Assembly (NCBI GenBank): GCA_905221605.1
Contig: CAJNDS010000036.1
Location: forward strand, 1,109,857 to 1,126,346
DNA length: 16,490 bases
Direction of reading: 5' to 3'
From: Symbiodinium natans
Lineage: Eukaryota; Sar; Dinophyceae; Suessiales; Symbiodiniaceae
A model generated the notes under the pieces. It saw only the letters and a list, made by a program, of their open reading frames with translations. It searched no databases and was not told the DNA's origin. A program made the position numbers and the translations under genes. Positions within the stretch are counted from its first letter, which is position 1. Every line of letters begins with the position of its first letter. This document shows positions 6,406 to 15,300 of this stretch, piece by piece.

Positions 6406-6474
6406 CTGAGGAGTCGGCAGAGGCGGAGCCAGCCAAGGACGAAGCCGAGAACGCAGCGCCTTGCGTTGCCGAGA
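6406..6474 (+). CDS. Acidic mini-exon, copy 3
   Basis: The acceptor is ggttccag (to 6405) and the donor gaga then gtagtc (6475). It is 69 nt, phase 1-1. The frame reads EESAEAEPAKDEAENAAPCV. The sequence after the exon, gtagtctgtggcc, serves as an empty site for the insertion seen in copy 5. Confidence 0.5.
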
Positions 6475-6609
6475 GTAGTCTGTGGCCTTGGGGCCCTTAG
6501 GGAGGGCCTTTAGTCTGGCGTTCCAGTTGAGGAGAGTGGAGAGGGCGGAGGTTCAGCTAGCATGTACCTCCAGCCGAAACCTCAAGGCCTTTAGCGGTTC
6601 GGGTGCCAG

Positions 6610-6675
6610 CTGAGGAGGCAGAGGCAGAGCCAGCCAAGGACGAAGCCGAGAGCGCAGTGCCTTGCGTTGCAGGGA
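6610..6675 (+). CDS. Acidic mini-exon, copy 4
   Basis: The acceptor is gggtgccag (to 6609) and the donor ggga then gtaggc (6676). It is 66 nt, phase 1-1. The frame reads EEAEAEPAKDEAESAVPCVA. Same module, with one serine codon fewer than copy 3. Confidence 0.5.
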
Positions 6676-6841
6676 GTAGGCTGGTTCAGGGAGCTTCCAA
6701 CCGAAACCTCAAGCCCTGTATTGTTCGGGAGGGCTTTTAGTCTGGGGTTCCAGCTGGGGAAAGTGGAGAGTAGGCGGAGGTCAGCGCGCATGTCAGAGGG
6801 AGCCTCCAGCCGAAACCTCAAGGCCTTTAGTGGGGTGCCAG

Positions 6842-6907
6842 CTGAGGAGGCAGAGGCAGAGCCAGCCCAGGACGAAGCCGAGAACGCAGTTCCTTGCGTT
6901 GCAGAGA
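6842..6907 (+). CDS. Acidic mini-exon, copy 5 (insertion at its donor)
   Basis: The acceptor is ggggtgccag (to 6841). It is 66 nt, phase 1-1, with frame EEAEAEPAQDEAENAVPCVA. The donor GT at 6908-6909 survives although a 229-bp element begins at 6911, because the duplicated TA rebuilds GTA. Confidence 0.5.
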
Positions 6908-6910
6908 GTA

Positions 6911-7139
6911 ATGTTGACCTAGTAATAATAAACCCCCCCCCCCCATCAATCAAACCCCCCCAAATAGAGTAGGGGCCCCTTTGAATACGGATTCCTTTCT
7001 TGGAGCCCCCCTTCAATCAAACCCCCCCAAAAAAACAACAAGCCCCGACTGGCGTACTTTATTTCAAGGGCTTTATTATTGCGGCCGGGACACCTGACGT
7101 ACTTTAATATTAGGGGCTTTATTAATACTACGTTAACAT
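6911..7139. mobile_element. 229-bp MITE with TA target duplication
   Basis: The two ends form a terminal inverted repeat: atgttgacctagtaataata at 6911 and, on the opposite strand from 7139, atgttaacgtagtattaata, with 3 mismatches in the first 22 and weaker symmetry to 28. It is flanked by TA on each side (6909-6910 and 7140-7141). Copies 3 and 6 of the host repeat have a single TA at the same place, giving exact empty sites. TA duplication with short inverted ends is typical of non-autonomous Tc1/mariner-like elements. The interior has C-runs, duplicated caatcaaacccccc, and two related gtacttta...gggctttatt blocks. It has no coding capacity. Confidence 0.85.
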
Positions 7140-7281
7140 TAGTCTGTGGCCCTTGGGCCCTGAATTGTTAGGGAGGGCTTTAGTCTGGCGTTCCAGCTGA
7201 GGAGAGTGGAGAGTAGGCGGAGGTTCAGCTAGCATGTGCCTCCAGCCGAAACCTCAAGGCCTTTCGGGTTTCGGGTGCCAG

Positions 7282-7347
7282 CTGAGGAGGCAGAGGCAGA
7301 GCCAGCCAAGGACGAAGCCGAGAACGCAGTGCCTTGCGTTGCAGAGA
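7282..7347 (+). CDS. Acidic mini-exon, copy 6
   Basis: The acceptor is gggtgccag (to 7281) and the donor gaga then gtagtc (7348). It is 66 nt, phase 1-1. The frame is EEAEAEPAKDEAENAVPCVA. The flanking sequence is nearly identical to that around the insertion in copy 5, without the insertion. Confidence 0.5.
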
Positions 7348-7500
7348 GTAGTCTGTGGCCCTGGGGCCCTGAAATGTTAGGGAGGGCCTTTAGTCTGGGG
7401 GTTCAGTTGAGGAGAATGGAGAGTAGGCGGAGGTTCAGCTAGCATGTCAGAGGGAGCCTCCAGCCGAAACCTCAAGCCCTTTAGGGTTCAGAATTTCCAG

Positions 7501-7559
7501 CTGAGGAGTCGGCAGAGGCGGAGCCACCCCAGGACGAAGCTGAGAACGCAGAGCCTTGA
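7501..7559 (+). CDS. Acidic mini-exon, copy 7, ends in a stop
   Basis: The acceptor is gaatttccag (to 7500). The frame reads EESAEAEPPQDEAENAEP and then meets TGA at 7557. The GT donor of the other copies is lost. Either this is the terminal exon of the acidic-repeat gene or a decayed last copy. Confidence 0.4.
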
Positions 7560-7960
7560 GGCATAGAGGCGTGAACTATAAGAGGGAAACTCCGATTCCT
7601 AAACCCCCTGTCCCTACACTCCGGGACCAACAGGCCACATAAACATAAACATCCCATCACCGGGGATGTGTGCCCACCACCATCCAAACTTTCCAGGCAG
7701 GAGCTATCTCATCTACATGCGAGCGGGCATCTCTTGTTAGTGTGTCAGGCTCACAGGATTCCGCAGCTGGTTTCTGCGGCTCTGGTGCGCTAAGATACGA
7801 CCGTTCCGTAAAACCTTAGACTCTCCAGACTGCTGCTCCCTCTCCTGCAACAGTAGGAACCGCACCCATTCCAGCAATTTATAACGTTGCGGCAAGAGAC
7901 TGTCCTGATACCTGCAAGATCTTTTGCCAAGATATCTTTACCTGTCCAATATCTTACCTA
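7560..7960. other. Unique region without a confident gene
   Basis: About 400 nt free of telomere-type repeats. Two short plus-strand islands look protein-like: RSYLIYMRAGIS after ctttccag (about 7697-7734, GT donor following), and IYNVAARDCPDTCKIFCQD after cattccag (about 7877-7960, then a TAA). They are phase-compatible, but the second has weak third-position bias. I do not call them as exons. Confidence 0.3.
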
Positions 7961-8520
7961 TAAACCCCAAACCCGAAGCCCTAAACCCGAAACCCGAAAC
8001 CTGAAACCTGAAACCCTAAACCCATGCCCTCAAACGCTCGTTTCGACTCTGAAGTTTTAAGCCCCACATGCCAGGCTTAGCCGGGCTCAGATGGGGTGAG
8101 AATCAAGAGATTTGGGGGTTTAGGGTTTAGGGTGTAGGGTTTAGGGTTTAGGGCTTGTTAAGTTGTACCCCTAAAGTTTCTCTTCATACACTCCTAACAT
8201 GGCCCCCATATTCTCTTCGGGATCCTTAACAAGGGACCCCAAAACCTTAAGGGTCCAAGGTAGAACCCCTAGAGTCCCGAAAGTTTAGGGTTTAGGGTTT
8301 AGGGTTTAGGGTTTAGGGTTTAGGGTTTAGGGTTTAGGGTTTAGGGTTTAAAGTTTTAAGGGTCCAAGGTACCCAGAGAGAAGGGTTCAGATCCGGCTCA
8401 AGGCTCCAACCGAGAGCACACTTCTAAAAGCGTTGCGGTTTAGGGTTTCGGGTTTAGAGTTTCGGGTTTAGGGTTTAGGGTAGGGTTTAGGGTTTAGGGT
8501 TGGGTTTAGGGTTTAGGGTG
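7961..8520. repeat. Telomere-type arrays, mostly TTTAGGG
   Basis: C-strand variants lie at about 7963-8028. TTTAGGG lies at 8116-8155, a near-perfect array at 8284-8350, and more at 8435-8520. The 8284-8350 array sits between two exact 16-nt direct repeats (8247-8262 and 8356-8371). No gene is seen between them. Confidence 0.9.
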
Positions 8521-8669
8521 TGTCGAGTCGGGTTTTAAGTAGGGCGATTTTAGGTAGAAGTAGTTATAACCTCACTTATGGAGTACTTGTAGCCCCGACC
8601 CGCAGCCCCACGTGTAACGTGAACCTCCAAGAAAGCCATGGGGGGCGGGACCTCAACCCTAAAAAAACT

Positions 8670-9035
8670 AAACCCGAAACCCTAAACCCTACATACACCA
8701 TACACCCTAAACCCTAAACCCTAAACCCTAAACCCTAAACCCTAAACCCTAAACCCTAAACCCTAAACCCTCAACCCATCCCCCCAATCAACCACTACCG
8801 AGCGCGAGCAAGAGCATCGGCAGTTCTCTTAGTGATGACCTCTAAACCCTGAACCCGGACGCCCAATAAAGACCCCCAAATAGTAGGGTCCCCCTATAGT
8901 AAGGACCCCAAAACCAAAAGCCCTAAACCCTGAACCCCCACACCCTGAGCCCTAAACCCTAAAACCCAAACCCTAATATCGCAAACCCTAAGCCCTAAAC
9001 CCTAAACCCTAAACCCTAACATCGTAAACCCCCAA
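8670..9035 (-). repeat. CCCTAAA arrays
   Basis: Near-perfect CCCTAAA units lie at about 8704-8772 and degenerate units about 8920-9020. The unique spacer at 8773-8920 contains gggtccccctatagtaaggacccc, a small palindrome. No gene is seen. Confidence 0.9.
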
Positions 9036-9137
9036 ATAGCTTTCCTGCTGCGCCTCGAGCGAAGCTCCAACGCAGCACCATGCCTCCCCTTGGGTGTACA
9101 AAGCTGGGACCGAAACTTCGTGGCACCCAAGCCATCA

Positions 9138-10210
9138 AGGTTTAGGGTTCAGGGTTCAGGGTTTAGGGTTTAGGGTTTAGGGTTTAGGGTTAAAACCAAA
9201 GGGTCTAAGCACGAAACCCTAAACCGTAAGGGGTACTCTACAACCCTAAACTGTGAGCGGACCGAGATTGATCCGTCTTATGCCCCCAAACCCGAAAAAG
9301 GCTTCAAGAGTTTGAGGTTTAGGGTTTAGGGTTGAGGGTTTAGGGTTCAGGGTTTAGGGCTTCGGGCTCTGGCTATTAACTAGTTTATGTTGTCTTGTCT
9401 TCGTGTAACGGGTCGCGTGCAGTTAGCACTGCAATCACCGCTTTTCGTTCAGTTTTTTTGGACACCTCAGCGCCTGGCACTTCGGCGAATTTACCACTAT
9501 CAACTACCTAAATCCGAAGCCCTCATTTTAAACCCTGAACAGTGAACTCCAACATTACCCTTCACCCTAAACCCTAAACCCTAAACCCTAAACCCTAAAC
9601 TCTAAACCCTAAACCATCATTCTTGATCTTGGGCTGCACTCAGCGATGCAGACGTAGGAATTGGGTGACAGGGTGTGGCATGCTTAGGGGCTTGGGTTTA
9701 GGGTTTGGGGTTTAGGGTTTAGGGTTTAGGGTTTGGGGTTTGGGATTTGGGGTTTGGGGTTTGGGGTTTGGGGTTTGGGGTTTGGGGTTTAGGGTTTAGG
9801 GTTTAGGGATTCACTGCTTTGGGGCTTGGGGGGCCTCATCCTTGTAACGCAGGGTTTAGGGAGAAGTGGGTCTTTTGAGCTTCGGAATCCATGACTTGGA
9901 AGGTTCAGGGTTTAGGGTTTTGGGTTTTGGGTTTTGGGTTCAGGGTTCAGGGTTCAGGGTTTAGGGTTTAGGGTTTGGGGAGTGACTGTCACGTACCAAG
10001 AGGTCCGGCTTCTATGTGCCCCCAACCATTTTACTTGCACCCGCAGCGCGGGAGTTTTGAGGTGGATCCGGTAACGCTTGGGGCTTCAGGGTTCAGGGTC
10101 CAATTGTAGGAGCAGGGTTAGGGTTTAGGGTTTAGGGCTTAGGGTTTAGGGTTTAGGGCTCAGGGCTCAGGGCTCAGGGCTTAGGGCTTAGGGCTTAGGG
10201 TCTAGGGCTC
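9138..10210 (+). repeat. TTTAGGG/TTTGGGG/TTCAGGG arrays
   Basis: G-strand arrays lie at about 9138-9195, 9314-9362, 9692-9810, 9903-9980 and 10082-10205, with one C-strand group at about 9565-9612. A TTTGGGG sub-block is homogenised at about 9731-9787, and TTAGGGC/TCAGGGC variants at about 10135-10205. Unique gaps hold only weak exon-like islands. Confidence 0.9.
9258..9309 (+). CDS. Candidate exon 1 of an unidentified gene
   Basis: It lies between C-strand units and a G-strand array, the context seen for exons in the first gene. After aaactgtgag the phase-0 frame reads RTEIDPSYAPKPEKGFK and a GT donor follows at 9310, leaving phase 1. That phase matches the candidate at 10445. The acceptor is not pyrimidine-rich. 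No family is recognised. Confidence 0.3.
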
Positions 10211-10354
10211 CAAGGTTTCCCCCCCACCCCCAACATAGTCCCTGATAGAGTCGTCCGACGAAAGCCCGTATGAGGCATAGGGCTTACATTGCTGTTACTG
10301 GTGATTGGTGAGTGTACATATGGGATGCCAGTAATCAGAACCCTCTTTTCAGAC

Positions 10355-10570
10355 CCCTAAACCCTGGAACCTAAACCCTAAACCCTACACTCTTGACGGA
10401 ATCACGGTGTATAAGTGTAGGGAACCCTGAAATCTCCCCTCCAGATGCTGCCCTGATCCCATTCAGGGGCGTGCTTGACATTCACAGAAGTTTTAGGGTT
10501 TAGGGTTAGGGTCTAGGGGAGGTACCAGGGTACCACGATGATTGAAACCCAAAACCCAAAACCCTAAACC
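10355..10570. repeat. Short CCCTAAA, TTTAGGG and CCCAAAA groups
   Basis: C-strand units lie at about 10355-10392, G-strand at about 10493-10512 and C-strand variants at about 10545-10570. The candidate exon at 10445 sits at the C-to-G switch. The next 180 nt (10571-10750) contain an imperfect palindrome around ggggtccttac...gtaaccccc and no gene. Confidence 0.75.
10445..10489 (+). CDS. Candidate exon 2 of an unidentified gene
   Basis: A good pyrimidine-rich acceptor, tctcccctccag, ends at 10444. The phase-1 frame reads AALIPFRGVLDIHR and a GT donor (gtttta) follows at 10490, leaving phase 1. PF-x-x-VLD is loosely like a stretch of exostosin-type glycosyltransferases, but this is far too short to rely on. 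Confidence 0.35.
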
Positions 10571-10849
10571 TTCTCTACCTATGAATATGGGGGTTTCCGA
10601 AAATAGGGGGGGTACCTTATAATTGGGGTCCTTACATACTTATACGATAGTAACCCCCAAGACCCCTTCTCATTATTCCGGCCCTTACATTCGGTTTCCT
10701 AGAAAGAGGCCACATTGAACCAATAAACATCTCGGTTAAGCCTAAACCTCAAACCTTTTTTCCCCCTACGCCCTCAACCTTCAACCCCAAACCCCCCCCT
10801 TAAATAACTTATCCCTAAATAGCCTTAAAAGGGAACCCATGACTCAAAA

Positions 10850-11070
10850 ACCCCAAACCCTAAACCCAAAACCCAAAACCCCCAAACCCTAAATCTCCGG
10901 CATTGGCTTCGTAACTCCCAATGTTGCAGCTCACGCCATATCGGATCTGCCGGCTTTTAACAAATAGCCACGCATGAGGGTTTAGGGTTTAGGGGTTAGG
11001 GGTTAGGGGTTAGGGTTTAGGGTGTAGGGTTCAGGGTTTAGGGTTTAGGGTTCAGGGTTTAGGGTTTAGG
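10850..11070. repeat. CCCTAAA then TTTAGGG groups
   Basis: C-strand CCCTAAA/CCCAAAA units lie at about 10850-10890 and G-strand TTTAGGG, GTTAGGG and TTCAGGG units at 10977-11070. The island between holds the next candidate exon. Confidence 0.85.
10930..10952 (+). CDS. Candidate exon 3 of an unidentified gene
   Basis: The acceptor aatgttgcag ends at 10929. In the phase left by the preceding candidate it reads HAISDLP and then a GC donor (ccg then gctttt, 10953), leaving phase 0. If not spliced there, the frame continues AFNK to TAG at 10965 and could be a terminal exon. It is very short, so weak on its own. Confidence 0.25.
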
Positions 11071-11089
11071 GTGAACCTTCGTTGCTCAG

Positions 11090-11176
11090 GAGTGCAATTC
11101 GGCAGGGAAACACCCGTTACGCGAGAAAAGAGCGGATGCCATGGCTAAACCCGACGACCCTACGTGGGGAAAGAAG
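11090..11176 (+). CDS. Candidate exon 4 of an unidentified gene
   Basis: The acceptor gttgctcag ends at 11089 and the donor is aagaag then gttcat at 11177. It is 87 nt, phase 0-0. The frame reads ECNSAGKHPLREKRADAM then AKPDDPTWGKK, the most protein-like island of this half. No family is recognised. It is followed by a TTTAGGG array. Confidence 0.48.
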
Positions 11177-11194
11177 GTTCATGAAATTGATGGT

Positions 11195-11450
11195 CCTGTT
11201 AGGGTTTAGGGTTTAGGGTTTAGGGTTTAGGGTTTAGGGTTTAGGGTTTAGGGTTTAGGGATTAGAATTTAGGGTTTAGGGTTTAGGATTTAGGGTTTAG
11301 GGTTTAGGGTTCAGGGTCTCCATGAAACTCCTTATCGTTTAGGACTCCAAGCAACCATTTCAAGTCTACTCGCGATCCTTCTCTGGAACGCTTGGGATAC
11401 TGTAAGTAGGGCAGCTGTTTTTAGGTTAAGTTTAGGGTTTAGGGTTTAGA
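11195..11450 (+). repeat. TTTAGGG arrays
   Basis: A long array lies at about 11199-11313 with a few variants (TTAGAAT, TTCAGGG), and a short group at about 11428-11448. They flank the candidate exon at 11352-11401. Confidence 0.9.
11352..11401 (+). CDS. Candidate exon 5 of an unidentified gene
   Basis: The acceptor gactccaag ends at 11351 and a consensus donor, gtaagt, starts at 11402. Phase 0 reads QPFQVYSRSFSGTLGI and leaves two bases, the phase the next candidate needs. A shorter alternative starts after ttcaag at 11363 (STRDPSLERLGY). Third positions are not strongly biased. Confidence 0.35.
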
Positions 11451-11514
11451 GTTCAGCAGCTCTCATGTACTAGCCGAGCTTTTTCTTCTTGTAAAATAAT
11501 TCCCACGCACCCAG

Positions 11515-11551
11515 AGAATCCATTGAGAACAACAGCAAGTATCATTTCCAG
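11515..11551 (+). CDS. Candidate exon 6 of an unidentified gene
   Basis: It is preceded by a pyrimidine-rich tract (about 11480-11494) and the acceptor acgcacccag. The donor is CAG then gtgcat at 11552. With two bases carried in, it reads ESIENNSKYHFQ, ending in phase 0. If unspliced it would stop at the TAA of the next CCCTAAA unit. Any downstream exon would lie beyond the LINE. Confidence 0.38.
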
Positions 11552-11703
11552 GTGCATCTTAAACCCTAAGCCTTGAGCCTTAAATTATACCTCTAAACAA
11601 GCCCCTCTCAGATCAAGCCATCATGTAGGCACAAAGGAGTCCCAGTCCCAAATCCGGGAGCCGCTGATCATGGGAGAGCTTCGCTGACAGGTGGGGGTGA
11701 GGG

Positions 11704-11729
11704 TGGATGGGAGGTGCGACTCCCATCCA
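11704..11729 (+). promoter_or_regulatory. 10-bp perfect hairpin just upstream of the LINE ORF
   Basis: The arm tggatgggag (11704-11713) pairs perfectly with ctcccatcca (11720-11729) around a 6-nt loop, gtgcga. It ends nine bases before the ATG at 11739, which is itself immediately preceded by an in-frame TAG. It could affect translation or be part of a structured 5' UTR. No role is demonstrated. Confidence 0.5.
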
Positions 11730-11738
11730 GACCTATAG

Positions 11739-12344
11739 ATGCAGCAACACCATGACACTCAAGGCAACACTCGCACTGGTTCAGCACGCAAACGCGCTAT
11801 ATGGCGAGCGCTTCGTCATTACTTCTTGTGGGGATGGACACGGTACCATGGCAATCTAATTAGACATGACTCGCGCCTGGCTGCTTTCTTTCCAAAGGAA
11901 GACATAGCTGCTGTTCGCACGTTGTTTGCAAGCAAGAGACGGTGGTGGTATCAGCAAGATCCCCTGCTGCCATTTAGACGTAATGATCATCAAGTTCATC
12001 TTCCGGCCACCATTGCAAAAGAGGAGACTGCACACACAGTCAGAGGAGGTGTTCTCCAGCTTGTGACATATAACTGTCGGACCCTCGGGCACTCATCGGC
12101 AAGGCTTGTTGAGATTGCTGAAGACTTGCACTCGAGAGGGGTGCAGGCTGCTGCGCTGCAGGGTACCTGCTGGAAACACGCCACGCCACGTTCAGAATGG
12201 ACAGTTTACAGCAGAGAGGGCCGGCCAATCTACTTCTGCTTCTCTTGGAGTAAAGCCGGGAGTGATACGCATGGTGGCGTTCTGCTTTTGCTTCAGGTGG
12301 AGAGATTTGCAAGCAGAAGTTCACCGAGCGCTATGATCCAGTGA
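11739..12344 (+). pseudogene. LINE polyprotein 5' part: basic N-terminus and start of endonuclease
   Basis: ATG directly follows an in-frame TAG at 11736, fixing the 5' limit of the frame. Residues 1-100 are basic and tryptophan-rich (WRALRHYFLWGW, RRWWYQQ), plausibly nucleic-acid binding. From about residue 108 the endonuclease/exonuclease/phosphatase fold begins with LVTYNCRTLG, Asn112 being the conserved metal-site asparagine. The next motif reads AALQGTCW where AP-endonucleases usually have Glu after Gln, so Gly142 replaces the metal-binding Glu; this may be a lineage variant or a disabling change. The true frame ends near codon 190. Homology continues in the next frame (KQKFTERYDPV from 12311), so about one base is missing at 12303-12320 and the last residues to the TGA at 12342 are out of frame. 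Confidence 0.8.
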
Positions 12345-15300
12345 AGTGTTGTGCTGGCAGGATTGGCGGTGTTCGATATGTGGATCGTAGAGCTGAGGGC
12401 CCACAGGATCACACCTTCATCACTGCTTATGCCCCGCAGGAAACAGCGAGCGATGAAGACAAACAGGCCTTTTTCACAGAGCTTCAGACTTTGGTGCAAA
12501 CCCTGCCTCGGCGCACAGCAGTGTGGATGATGGGAGATTTCAACACGCATGTGGGGCCCGATTCGCAGCACCGCAGTGTCGGACGCCAGGATGCTGAGCC
12601 CACGAATGACAACGGGCTGCTCTTGGGGCACATGTGCGACAGTCTTGGGCTCTGTCTGGTGAACACTTTCCACGCAGCGGGAAGTACATGGTGGTCGGCT
12701 GATCAACTGACTGAACACAGAATTGACTACATCGCAATGCGACGGGCTTTTCAACGCAAAGTGAACCGCTGCAGGGTCAGCAAGCTGCTAGGGCGCAGAT
12801 GGCAAACAACACCAATTGCTGACCACTGGCCGCTGGAGCTAGCGGTAGGTCTGCAGGCCGCCTGGGCTAAACCGCGTCCGAAACATGCCGTGCTTCAGTG
12901 GAACAGGCACGCCATCCTCCGTGCTGCTACGGATCCAACGCTCCACATGCCCTTTCTTCAGGACGTTTCGGAGGCGCTGCTGCAACATTCTCTCACAGAT
13001 TCTGGACAGAGTGCTCAGGAAGGATGGAGCGGGATCAATGCCTCCCTGCACGGTGTTGCTGTGAAGCATTTCTGCATGCAGCCGGGCCAACGCAACCCAA
13101 AGATCCTCCCGCAGACTTTTGTGCAGCTCCAGCGACGCCGCGAAGTCATGTACATGTACCTGGAGGAGAAGCAGCAGCTTGCGGCCGCGTGTAGTCAGCA
13201 GCGTCGTTTCTGGCTCTTGCGTGTAAGCTTCAGGGCGTGGCAGCTTCAAAGGCTCATGGCGCAAACTCAAAAAGCTGTGCGGGATGATGTGAAGGCCTGG
13301 GAGCGCGTGTTGGAGGACAAACTGCAGTCTGCTGTTGATAAGAACAACAGTCGTGAAGCATGGAGCCTGTGCCGCCAGCTTGCGGGCCGGCATTTCAAGA
13401 AGCTTGGAGCCCGCGCGCCGCCCTCTGCCAAGCCTATCCCCAAGACATCCTGGGTTCAGCACTTTCGAGCAGTTCAGAATGCAACGGAATGTATTGAAGC
13501 CACTGCTCGAACCCCTGATCAACCTCAGCTCTTCAGTCCGCTTTTCCGAGGCAAGGAAGGCTGCCGAAAACTTGCAGACGCAGCGCGCAAAATGCCGCGC
13601 GACAGAGCCACGCCCAGCGGCGCCTTACCCATCGAGCTCTGGAGCATCATTTTGCAGCCTCCTGATCGAGCTATGTTGCCTCCAGGACACTTGCTTATGC
13701 CTCAACTTGAGCGTTTGCAAGAAATGGGTCAGAATCCTGCAGAATGGTGCGTTGGCCATGGTTGCGCCATCCCAAAACCGGGTGGTGAACCCACGCCAGC
13801 TGGGATGCGTGTGATCAACCTGCTCGATCCCATGGGGAAGGCGTTCTTCAAAGCCACCTTGGATGCCCACGCTGACCAGAGAGCAGAGCATCAGTATGGC
13901 TACGCAAGAAGATGCTCTCGCCGTGACGCCATCCTTCAAATCACCACGCTTCTTGAACGGCTCTACAAGGGCCGCCTCTGCACTGCAGCGAATCTCTACG
14001 ATTTGACCAAAGCATTCGACATGATTAGCTCCCACAGCGTGGTGCGCGACCTTCGGAACAATCAGCCGTTCCATGAATGTTCTCTGGCAATGCTTGAAGA
14101 CATGCAGGGACGACTTCGCATCCGCATGCCTTTGGCGACTGGTGGGAGTTTTTGTGTTTTGCTCAAAGATGGAGTTTTGCAGGGTGGAGGCACTGGACCA
14201 CGGCTTTTCAGGAGAGTGTACGACAAGGTTGTGGGTGACTGGAAGGATGTGCCACCTCTGGACAGTTACACTCGCGTTCGTTACAGTGGACGCACCTTGG
14301 ACATCTCGACGGCCTCGTACGCAGATGATTTGATCCGTGTCGAAGCGGCCCAAACAGCAGCGGAGGTTGAAGCTACAACACTCGACAAAACTCAGCAGTT
14401 GAAGCAGTCTTTACAGCCGCACAGACTCCAACTGAACATGAAGAAGTGCGAGTCTCTTGTGAGTGTGCGCGGCAAAGGTGCGTACGTTTCGGCTAGACGC
14501 TTGTACGGAGGTGCTTGGATGGGACCTCCCCTGAAAGACTCTGTGAAATATCTAGGGGCACACTTGCAAGCGCAGCCCTCTTGCAAACTTGAGGTTTCCA
14601 AGCGCATAGCTGCTGCAAGATCTGCATTTGCGATGTTCGCCAAGTTCTTCCGGAGATCTACAGTGCCCCACCAACGCAAGATCATGGTCTTTCGAGCCGT
14701 CGTGAACGAGGCGCTCCTTTCAGCACTCGAAGTGAGAGTATTGAGCCAGAGCGACCTTGACAAGTTGGAAGCTGCTAGAGGGCTTCTTCTGCGGCGCATC
14801 TTCGGTGTGCGAGGATATGGCAAGGTTTCCACTGAGCAGGTCGCAGTTTCTGTTCCGATTTCCTTGCTGAGACGAGTCTGTGGATTGGCTGAGGTTGCTA
14901 CTGAGCTTCGCGTCCGAAGGTTGCTATGGCCCAGGAGCTCCCTGCTCGCAGAGCGAGATGGCGAAGTTCGATTGGAATTGGCTGCGATTTTCGGGTTTTT
15001 TCCATGGCAAGCCACAGCACCAATCAACGAAGTTGGGCAGCTCACTCCTGCTGCTCCAGCGTTTCTGTCAATCCTAGACTGCGACCTTCGTGCCCTGCTA
15101 CCGAGTTGGAAAGGCTTTGTGGCAGGATGGAAGGAGAACTTTTTGCAGACAGCAGAGTCCAGCATTCGAGACATGAGGGGTACCTTTGGTGATGCTTCGC
15201 TACCCCAGTCTCTGCAGCAGCCATGCACTAGAACATCGCGCGAGCCATCGCGCGGCCCTAGGAGCAATAGGGATGCAACGCGACAACCCTCTCTGCAGAT

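Larger units (their letters stand above)
6010..7560 (+). repeat. Seven-copy tandem repeat carrying acidic mini-exons
   Basis: Seven imperfect copies of a roughly 180-230-nt unit. The anchor agccaaggacgaagc falls near 6042, 6251, 6428, 6629, 6861, 7301 and 7524. The gap between copies five and six is long because of a 229-bp insertion. Each unit joins an acidic coding-like block to a spacer with the phrases cggaggttcagctagcatgt and gcctccagccgaaacctcaa. The coding-like block is the better conserved part. Confidence 0.85.

Noticed and set aside
9035-9127. Exon-like island before a gtttag donor
   Set aside because: All three frames are open, so the reading frame cannot be chosen; context (C-strand before, G-strand after) is suggestive only.
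9471-9515. Island reading AWHFGEFTTINYL after gacacctcag
   Set aside because: Protein-like in one frame, but another frame is longer, no donor follows, and it lies between G-strand and C-strand arrays, the mid-intron position by the pattern seen elsewhere.
10047-10070. Micro-exon RGSFEVDP between acccgcag and gtaacg
   Set aside because: Canonical borders but only 24 nt, and its phase does not fit the neighbouring candidates.
1-11590. A true chromosome end
   Set aside because: Arrays are short, in both orientations, interrupted by unique sequence and followed by a LINE; they are interstitial.
12293-15267. Long minus-strand frames inside the LINE
   Set aside because: They are antisense shadows of the endonuclease and reverse transcriptase coding sequence and lack recognisable domains.
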